From the NCBI GenBank assembly GCA_902537905.1, contig CACBDD010000002.1, forward strand, positions 1 through 60,447: 60,447 nt of DNA, given 5' to 3'. This DNA comes from an uncultured Pelagibacteraceae bacterium. GTDB lineage: Bacteria > Pseudomonadota > Alphaproteobacteria > Pelagibacterales > Pelagibacteraceae. A program made the translations under genes and the position numbers. The notes beneath the pieces were generated by a model that was given only the letters and a program-made list of their open reading frames with translations, did not search any database and was not told the origin of the DNA. Positions within the stretch are counted from its first letter, which is position 1; each line of letters starts with the position of its first letter. Positions 54,605-60,447 of this stretch are shown one piece after another.

Positions 54605-54904
54605 ATGAGAATAAATCTAACTAAAAAAGATTTAGTTAATTTAGTTTACATGCAACTAGGTTTTTCTAAACAGATTTCTGAAAACTTAATTGATGATTTT
54701 TTGTCTACAATTGTCTCTAATATTAAATCTGAGAAAAAACTTAAATTATCTAAATTTGGAACTTTTTCTATAAGACAAAAAAAAAGTAGAATTGGTAGAA
54801 ATCCAAAAACTAAGGAAACTAAAGTAATATCTAGTAGGGATGTTGTTTTATTTAAACCTTCAAATGAATTTAAAGAATTTATAAACTTTAAAGACCATGG
54901 ATAA
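54605..54904 (+). CDS. ihfA: Integration host factor alpha subunit-like (HU/IHF family)
   Basis: LTKKDLVNLVYMQLGFSKQIS; FGTFSIRQKKSRIGRNPKTKE. Confidence 0.9.
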   Translation: MRINLTKKDLVNLVYMQLGFSKQISENLIDDFLSTIVSNIKSEKKLKLSKFGTFSIRQKKSRIGRNPKTKETKVISSRDVVLFKPSNEFKEFINFKDHG

Positions 54905-55259
54905 AGCTGATCAAGCTTATAAAACAATTGGTGAAGTTGCTAAAATTTTAGACCTAAAAGTCAATAAGAAAGGTACTTTACCTACTCATATAATAAGATT
55001 TTGGGAAACTCAGTTTAAACAAATTAAACCAAAAATTTTTAACTCTAATAGAAGATATTATGACGAAAAAAATATTGATCTACTGAGGAAGATTAAGTTT
55101 TTGCTTAAAGATCAAGGAATGACGATTAATGGTGTAAAAAAGATGCTAGATAATGATGATACTTTAAAGCTTGACGAAATGGCAGATAAATCTATAAAAG
55201 CTGAAAAATTAAAAAACAAGTTAACTAAAATATCAAATATTTTAAAAACACTAAAATAA
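54897..55259 (+). CDS. MerR family transcriptional regulator
   Basis: YKTIGEVAKILDLK...LPTHIIRFWETQF...RRYYDEKNIDLL; downstream of ihfA. Confidence 0.87.
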   Translation: MDKADQAYKTIGEVAKILDLKVNKKGTLPTHIIRFWETQFKQIKPKIFNSNRRYYDEKNIDLLRKIKFLLKDQGMTINGVKKMLDNDDTLKLDEMADKSIKAEKLKNKLTKISNILKTLK

Positions 55260-55451
55260 ATGGCAAAAAAAACACACGTAAAAGTTAGAATGGTACCTGA
55301 AGCTAAACCAGATAGTCCTTTCTTTTATTATGTAAAAAAACCAGCAGGTGGTGAAAAAGCAAAAGTAAAATTATCTGCAAAAAAATATAATCCTGAAACT
55401 CGAAAACACGAAATGTTTGTGGAGAAAAAGCTTCCACCTCATAGTAAGTAA
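55260..55451 (+). CDS. rpmG: 50S ribosomal protein L33
   Basis: MAKKTHVKVRMVPEAK...KKYNPETRKHEMFVEKKL. Confidence 0.85.
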   Translation: MAKKTHVKVRMVPEAKPDSPFFYYVKKPAGGEKAKVKLSAKKYNPETRKHEMFVEKKLPPHSK

Positions 55452-55452
55452 A

Positions 55453-55743
55453 TTATTTTTTTTTAAAATTTCTTCTTTCGTAATCAATATAAGACCAAAT
55501 CATATTTTTCCAAATACGATTAGTTATCTTTGGATCAATGCCTTGTTTTAAGGATTTTGCTTTAATTTTTTTTAAAATAAAATTAATTCTTTTCTTATCA
55601 ACGATTTCTTTTTTAAATTCTTTAAGCTTTAAAACTTCTTCAACTAGTTTTGTTCTATACTTTATGAGAGATAATAATTTATTGTCTAATTTATCTAATT
55701 TAATTCTTATTATACCTAGTTTTTTTTTATTATTCGGCGACAT
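55453..55743 (-). CDS. Chorismate mutase (AroQ type)
   Basis: IRIKLDKLDNKLLSLIKYRTKLVEEVLKLK. Confidence 0.8.
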   Translation of the reverse strand: MSPNNKKKLGIIRIKLDKLDNKLLSLIKYRTKLVEEVLKLKEFKKEIVDKKRINFILKKIKAKSLKQGIDPKITNRIWKNMIWSYIDYERRNFKKK

Positions 55744-55786
55744 TTAATTTATTGGAATACTTAATAATTATTATATTTATCTGACC

Positions 55787-56812
55787 ATGTACAGTGAGAA
55801 TAATCATTTAAATAATCAACTTAAATTATGGATGTTAACTCTATTAGTTTTAGTTACTTTAATAATAATAGTTGGTGGTTTAACAAGATTAACAGACTCT
55901 GGTCTATCAATTACCACATGGGAATTGTTTGTTGGCTTTTTTCCACCTTTCTCAAATGAAAAATGGTTAGAATATTTTAGTTTATACAAAACAATTCCTG
56001 AATACAGCCAGCAAAACTACAATATGACCTTAGATGAATTTAAAGTAATATTTTGGTGGGAGTGGGGACACAGACAGTTGGGTAGAATAATTGGTTTATC
56101 AGTGTTGCTTCCAATGATCTATTTTTCAATTAAACAAGGAATTTGGATTATTAAAAAATATGGATTTATTTTTTTATTAGTTTGTTTTCAAGGATTTTTG
56201 GGTTGGTACATGGTATCAAGTGGATTAGTTGAAAGAATTGATGTTAGTCATTATAGACTAGCAATACATTTGGTTACTGCTTTTATAATTTTATCAATTG
56301 TATATTGGCAATTTTTAAAATTATCATCTTCTGTAAATAAAACCATTTCTATAGATCTGTTTATTGTGAAAATATTTTATTTTTTATTGTTTTTGCAACT
56401 AATTATAGGTGCTTTTGTATCTGGAATGGATGCTGGAAAAATTTATAACACTTGGCCATTGATGGGTGTTAATTATTTTCCTGATGATAGTAGTTTTGAA
56501 GATTTTTTAAATTTAAAAGTTTTTGATAATCCATCGATTGTTCAATTTATTCATAGAAATTTAGCATACTTAATTGTTGTGATTTACATTTTTATCCTCT
56601 TCAAAGTAATTAATTCTGGAAACAAAAAATTATATAAACCTATTGTTGTAATTGGTTTGACTTTGACATTTCAAATTTTTCTTGGTGTGATAACTGTTTT
56701 ATCTGGAGTAAAAATTTTATTCGCATCTTTACACCAGATAAATTCTATTTTTATAATACTTTCAACTTTGTATTTTATATTTATTTCTCAATATAAAAGA
56801 GAGATTAATTAA
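55787..56812 (+). CDS. ctaA: Heme A synthase (COX15/CtaA)
   Basis: GGLTRLTDSGLSITTWE; EWGHRQLGRIIG; HRNLAYLIV. Confidence 0.94.
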   Translation: MYSENNHLNNQLKLWMLTLLVLVTLIIIVGGLTRLTDSGLSITTWELFVGFFPPFSNEKWLEYFSLYKTIPEYSQQNYNMTLDEFKVIFWWEWGHRQLGRIIGLSVLLPMIYFSIKQGIWIIKKYGFIFLLVCFQGFLGWYMVSSGLVERIDVSHYRLAIHLVTAFIILSIVYWQFLKLSSSVNKTISIDLFIVKIFYFLLFLQLIIGAFVSGMDAGKIYNTWPLMGVNYFPDDSSFEDFLNLKVFDNPSIVQFIHRNLAYLIVVIYIFILFKVINSGNKKLYKPIVVIGLTLTFQIFLGVITVLSGVKILFASLHQINSIFIILSTLYFIFISQYKREIN

Positions 56813-56839
56813 TTTCTATTTGTAGACATATAAATAAAA

Positions 56840-58168
56840 TTAACTAACCGCTTTTAAATTATCTTTTGATGATTTGTCTAAAGCTTGATCTAAGTCATCA
56901 ATGATATCATCAATATGTTCTAAACCAATACAAAGTCTAACATAACCAGGAGTTACGCCAGAGGCAGCTAATTCATCCTCATTTAATTGACTATGTGTAG
57001 TTGTTGCAGGATGAATTGCCAAACTTCTAGCATCTCCTATATTTGCAACATGGTAGAACATTTTTAAAGATTCAATGAACTTTTTACCAGCTTCAATACC
57101 ACCAGCTAATTCAATACCAACCAAAGCACCATTTCCATTTTTAAGATATTTTTTTGCTCGACTTGATATTTCTTCATTATGTTCAGTAGCATAAATAACT
57201 CTCTCAACAGCTTTATGATTTTTCAAGTACTTTACTACTTTAGCAGCATTGTCACAATGCTGCTTCATTCTTAAAGCAACTGTTTCAAGTCCCTGTATAA
57301 CACCAAAAGCATTATCTGGAGAAAGTGCTGATCCCAAATCTCTTAACAAGGTTACTCTTGCTCTTACTGCAAAAGCAACATTTGCTCCTGTTAATTCAGG
57401 TACAGCTTTACCCCAAACAACACTTCCATAACTTGCATCAGGTTCATTAAACAATGGTTGTCTTTTCGGATCTGCTGTCCAATCAAAATTACCACCATCA
57501 ATTAGCGCACCCCCGACTACTGTTCCATGACCTGCTATATATTTTGTTAAAGAATAAACAACTACAGCAGCACCATGTTCGATTGGTTTACAAATTACAG
57601 GGGCAGCAGTGTTATCCAAGATTAATGGAATGTTATATTTTTTACCAATATCTGAGACTTCTTTAATTGGAAAAACTCTTAAATATGGATTTGGTAACGT
57701 CTCTCCATAAAAAGCTCTAGTTTTATCATCTATAACTTTTTCAAAGTTTTTCGGATCAGAAGGATCAGCGTATCTTACTTCTATACCAAGCTTACTTAAA
57801 GTATGTGTAAACAATGAAACTGTTCCACCATAAAGATCTGTTGAACTAATAATATTATCTCCAGCTTGAGCAACGTTTAATATGGCAAAAGTGGAAGCAG
57901 TTTGTCCAGATGCTACAGTTAAACTCGCAAGACCACCTTCAAGAGCAGCGATTCTTTTTTCCAACACATCATTTGTTGGATTCATTATTCTTGTATAGAT
58001 ATTTCCAAACTCTTTTAATGCAAATAAATTAGCCGCATGTTCAGTGTTGTTAAATTGATATGAAGTTGTTCTATAAATAGGAACTGCAACTGAATTTGTA
58101 GCTGGATCACTTCTATAATCTCCACCATGTATGGCAATAGTTTCTGGATTATTTCTCTTTGTACTCAT
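56840..58168 (-). CDS. metY: O-acetylhomoserine aminocarboxypropyltransferase
   Basis: Cys/Met metabolism PLP enzyme; YSLTKYIAGHGTVVGGALIDGG. Confidence 0.93.
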   Translation of the reverse strand: MSTKRNNPETIAIHGGDYRSDPATNSVAVPIYRTTSYQFNNTEHAANLFALKEFGNIYTRIMNPTNDVLEKRIAALEGGLASLTVASGQTASTFAILNVAQAGDNIISSTDLYGGTVSLFTHTLSKLGIEVRYADPSDPKNFEKVIDDKTRAFYGETLPNPYLRVFPIKEVSDIGKKYNIPLILDNTAAPVICKPIEHGAAVVVYSLTKYIAGHGTVVGGALIDGGNFDWTADPKRQPLFNEPDASYGSVVWGKAVPELTGANVAFAVRARVTLLRDLGSALSPDNAFGVIQGLETVALRMKQHCDNAAKVVKYLKNHKAVERVIYATEHNEEISSRAKKYLKNGNGALVGIELAGGIEAGKKFIESLKMFYHVANIGDARSLAIHPATTTHSQLNEDELAASGVTPGYVRLCIGLEHIDDIIDDLDQALDKSSKDNLKAVS

Positions 58169-58172
58169 TTTT

Positions 58173-58231
58173 ACTCCTTTTTTAGTGCTTTTGCTTTATG
58201 CAAGGCGCACAATACAGTTCAAATGCCTACC
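58173..58231 (-). ncRNA. SAM-V riboswitch aptamer overlapping the metY ribosome-binding site
   Basis: Minus strand ggtaggcatttgaactgtattgtgcgccttgcataaagcaaaagcactaaaaaaggag; AGGC/GCCU stem, TTGC/GCAA hairpin, GTGC/GCAC pseudoknot, SD AAGGAG in the 3' strand. Confidence 0.82.
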
Positions 58232-58252
58232 GATTTAAATTTTTATGAAATT

Positions 58253-58296
58253 CCATTTTAGCAGTTTTATGCCCGCAATAGGATCAAATCGGCAAT
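58253..58296 (-). ncRNA. SAM-II riboswitch-like aptamer upstream of the SAM-V element
   Basis: Minus strand attgccgatttgatcctattgcgggcataaaactgctaaaatgg; TGCC/GGCA P1, conserved GATTT..TATTGC and GCTAAAA..GG core. Confidence 0.72.
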
Positions 58297-58304
58297 AGTT
58301 TTCT

Positions 58305-58332
58305 AGCATATTAGTTATGTTTTACAAGTTAA
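58305..58332 (-). promoter_or_regulatory. Putative metY promoter: TTAACT-16 nt-TATGCT
   Basis: Just upstream of the riboswitch region on the minus strand. Confidence 0.4.
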
Positions 58333-58340
58333 ATATAAAA

Positions 58341-58368
58341 TTGACTTTGAATAATTTAATAGTATTAA
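58341..58368 (+). promoter_or_regulatory. Putative rplM promoter: TTGACT-16 nt-TATTAA
   Basis: ttgactttgaataatttaatagtattaatcctcgcacaATG; matches rpsM promoter layout. Confidence 0.5.
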
Positions 58369-58378
58369 TCCTCGCACA

Positions 58379-58837
58379 ATGACAAAATTCACAAAAAAAG
58401 ATCAAGTTACATCGTCTTGGTACGAGATAGACGCAAAAAATGCAGTTGTTGGAAGATTAGCTACTGTTGTATCTAATATAATTAGAGGTAAAAACAAGAC
58501 TACATACACACCACATATGGATGATGGTGATTTTGTTGTAGTAAAAAATATCGAACAAGCCAAATTTACTGGTAAGAAATTTCAAAACAAAAAGTACTAT
58601 AGACACACAGGTCACCCTGGTGGAATAAAAGTTACGACTCCAGAAAAACTTCATGAAAAAAAACCTGGAGAAACTTTAAAGATGGCAGTTAAAAGAATGT
58701 TACCAGGTGGAGTTTTAGGAAGAAAACAATTAACAAAACTAAAAATTTACTCTGGAAGTGAGCACCCTCATGCCGCACAAAATCCAAAAGTTATAGAGTT
58801 AGATAAACTAAACAATAAAAACATTGTAAGAAATTAA
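58379..58837 (+). CDS. rplM: 50S ribosomal protein L13
   Basis: SSWYEIDAKNAVVGRLATVVSNIIRGKNKTTYTPHMDDGDFV. Confidence 0.97.
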   Translation: MTKFTKKDQVTSSWYEIDAKNAVVGRLATVVSNIIRGKNKTTYTPHMDDGDFVVVKNIEQAKFTGKKFQNKKYYRHTGHPGGIKVTTPEKLHEKKPGETLKMAVKRMLPGGVLGRKQLTKLKIYSGSEHPHAAQNPKVIELDKLNNKNIVRN

Positions 58838-58838
58838 T

Positions 58839-59276
58839 ATGGAAAATATACAATCAAACACAAAAACTCCTAAAATAAAGTTAGATTTTAAAGATAGTAA
58901 GTATGCCACAGGTAGAAGAAAAACTTCAATAGCAAAGGTTTGGTTAAAAAAAGGTTCTGGAAAAATTTATGTAAACGGTAAATTATATAATGAATATTTT
59001 GCTGATGAAATTCATAAAATGCAAATTACAAGACCTTTTGAAATTATAAATCAAGCTACTGGTTATGATGTAAGATGTAGCGTAAAAGGTGGCGGACCAA
59101 CAGGTCAAGCTGGAGCAATGGTTCATGGTATATCCAAAGCTTTAGTTCTTTTTGACGAAAATTTAAAAACAACATTGAAAACTGAGAAACTTACAACCAG
59201 AGACTCAAGAGCTGTTGAGAGAAAAAAACCTGGTAGAAGAAAAGCTAGAAGAAGCTTTCAGTTTTCTAAAAGATAA
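58839..59276 (+). CDS. rpsI: 30S ribosomal protein S9
   Basis: YATGRRKTSIAKVWLKKGSGKIYVNG; ends RRSFQFSKR. Confidence 0.97.
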   Translation: MENIQSNTKTPKIKLDFKDSKYATGRRKTSIAKVWLKKGSGKIYVNGKLYNEYFADEIHKMQITRPFEIINQATGYDVRCSVKGGGPTGQAGAMVHGISKALVLFDENLKTTLKTEKLTTRDSRAVERKKPGRRKARRSFQFSKR

Positions 59277-59298
59277 TTTTTTTTTCAATTTAAACTGT

Positions 59299-59310
59299 TA
59301 TAATAAAAAA
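59299..59310 (+). promoter_or_regulatory. Putative -10 TATAAT immediately upstream of argC ATG
   Basis: ctgTTATAATaaaaaATG. Confidence 0.4.
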
Positions 59311-60329
59311 TGCCTAAGCTTAATGCATTAGTTGCTGGATCTACTGGATATATTGGTGTTCAATTAATCAAGTTATTAATTAAACATAAATATATTAATA
59401 TAAAATATTTATGTGGAAATTCATCTGTTGGAAAAAATATTTCTTATTATGATAAATCTTTATCAAAAAAAAAATTACCAAAAATTGTTAAATTTAATCA
59501 AAAATTGTTAAATGGTGTTGATGTTGTTTTCACAGCTTTACCAAATGGTGAAGCTCAAGATATAGCAAAAAAACTTAATCATAATATTACTCTAATTGAT
59601 TTAGCAGCAGATTTTAGATTAGAAAAAGTTAATGATTATTTAAAATGGTATAAACAAAAACATCGAGCTCCAAAATTACAGAAGAAAAGTATTTACTGTT
59701 TACCCGAAATAAATCGTGATGAATTAAAAAATCACAATATAATTTCATGTCCAGGATGTTATCCAACATCAATATTATTACCTCTGGTTCCTTTGTTTAA
59801 AAAAAAATTAGTTAAATTAGATAATATAATTATTGATTCAAAATCTGGTTATTCTGGTGCCGGTAGAGGAGTTCATAAAATATATAAAGATAAGAATTTA
59901 TACGAGTCTTTAAGTGCTTATGGTGTTGGTTTTCATAGACATAATTCTGAAATACATCAATTTTTAAGAAAATTTACTAATAAAAATTTTCAATTTAGTT
60001 TTACCCCACATTTATCTCCAATGTTTAGAGGTATATTAAGTACTATTTATTTAAATTTAGAGAAAAATATTAATCAATCAAAAATCATCAAAACTCTTAA
60101 GAAGTCTTATGAGGGAGAAAATTTTGTTAAAATATTAGACTCTGATAAACTGTTAAGCACAAATGATGTTATCAATACAAACAATTGCTTTATTACAGTG
60201 TGTAAAACAAAATATAAAAACAAAATAATCATTATTTCAGCAATAGATAATTTAATCAAAGGTGGAGCAGGTCAGGCTGTTCAAAATTTAAATAATAAAT
60301 TTAATTTTCCCGAAAAAACTGCTTTATAA
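59310..60329 (+). CDS. argC: N-acetyl-gamma-glutamyl-phosphate reductase
   Basis: VAGSTGYIGVQLIKLL; SCPGCYPTSILLPL. Confidence 0.94.
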   Translation: MPKLNALVAGSTGYIGVQLIKLLIKHKYINIKYLCGNSSVGKNISYYDKSLSKKKLPKIVKFNQKLLNGVDVVFTALPNGEAQDIAKKLNHNITLIDLAADFRLEKVNDYLKWYKQKHRAPKLQKKSIYCLPEINRDELKNHNIISCPGCYPTSILLPLVPLFKKKLVKLDNIIIDSKSGYSGAGRGVHKIYKDKNLYESLSAYGVGFHRHNSEIHQFLRKFTNKNFQFSFTPHLSPMFRGILSTIYLNLEKNINQSKIIKTLKKSYEGENFVKILDSDKLLSTNDVINTNNCFITVCKTKYKNKIIIISAIDNLIKGGAGQAVQNLNNKFNFPEKTAL

Positions 60330-60447
60330 TGAAATATTTGTTAATTATTTTTCTATTTTTTTTAAGTAATTGCTCTTTAAATAAAGATTCTCAATATTGG
60401 ACAGAACATCCTACTGAAAATAAAAAAAATCAAAAAAAAATAAATGA
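60329..60447 (+). CDS. Putative lipoprotein, 3' end outside window
   Basis: MKYLLIIFLFFLSNCSLNKDSQYWTEHP... signal peptide with LSNC lipobox; TAATG overlap with argC. Confidence 0.6.
   Translation, partial: MKYLLIIFLFFLSNCSLNKDSQYWTEHPTENKKNQKKIN

Noticed and set aside
1-60447. CRISPR array, IS element, prophage or integron
   Set aside because: No regularly spaced direct repeats, transposase, integrase or phage structural genes were seen; the gene content is housekeeping.

Overview
AT-rich, gene-dense bacterial chromosome segment. The gene content, order and protein style are typical of a streamlined SAR11/Pelagibacterales-type alphaproteobacterium (inference from recognised families; no database search was run). 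It starts inside rplE and runs through the spc/alpha ribosomal operons (rplE-rpsN-rpsH-rplF-rplR-rpsE-rplO-secY-adk-rpsM-rpsK-rpoA-rplQ). After that come mostly housekeeping genes: galU/ugd, topA, pyrB with a pyrC-like gene, gatCAB, a heterotetrameric sarcosine oxidase set, tRNA-Ser(GCU), dapA-smpB-folK-spoT-pyrE-pdxJ-acpS-lepB-rnc-recO, glyA-nrdR-rib genes-nusB-thiL, hppA, plsX-ihfA, ctaA, metY, rplM-rpsI-argC. I found no mobile elements, phage genes, CRISPR array or obvious defence island. Observations most worth a second look: (1) four housekeeping genes (rpsN, galU, ugd, gatA) are each split by what looks like one extra A in an A8/A9 tract, while longer A10-A13 tracts elsewhere stay in frame; (2) a probable tandem SAM-II/SAM-V riboswitch upstream of metY, with a 7-12 bp alternative pairing linking the two aptamers; (3) a divergent bamE/Cbp3-like pair whose start codons overlap in one CATG; (4) almost every convergent gene junction has zero or negative spacing, leaving no room for terminators; (5) a LicD-family gene bracketed by A13 and A11 tracts; (6) degenerate enzyme domains, namely a RibA domain without its Zn cysteines and a dihydroorotase-like protein without the HxH metal site.
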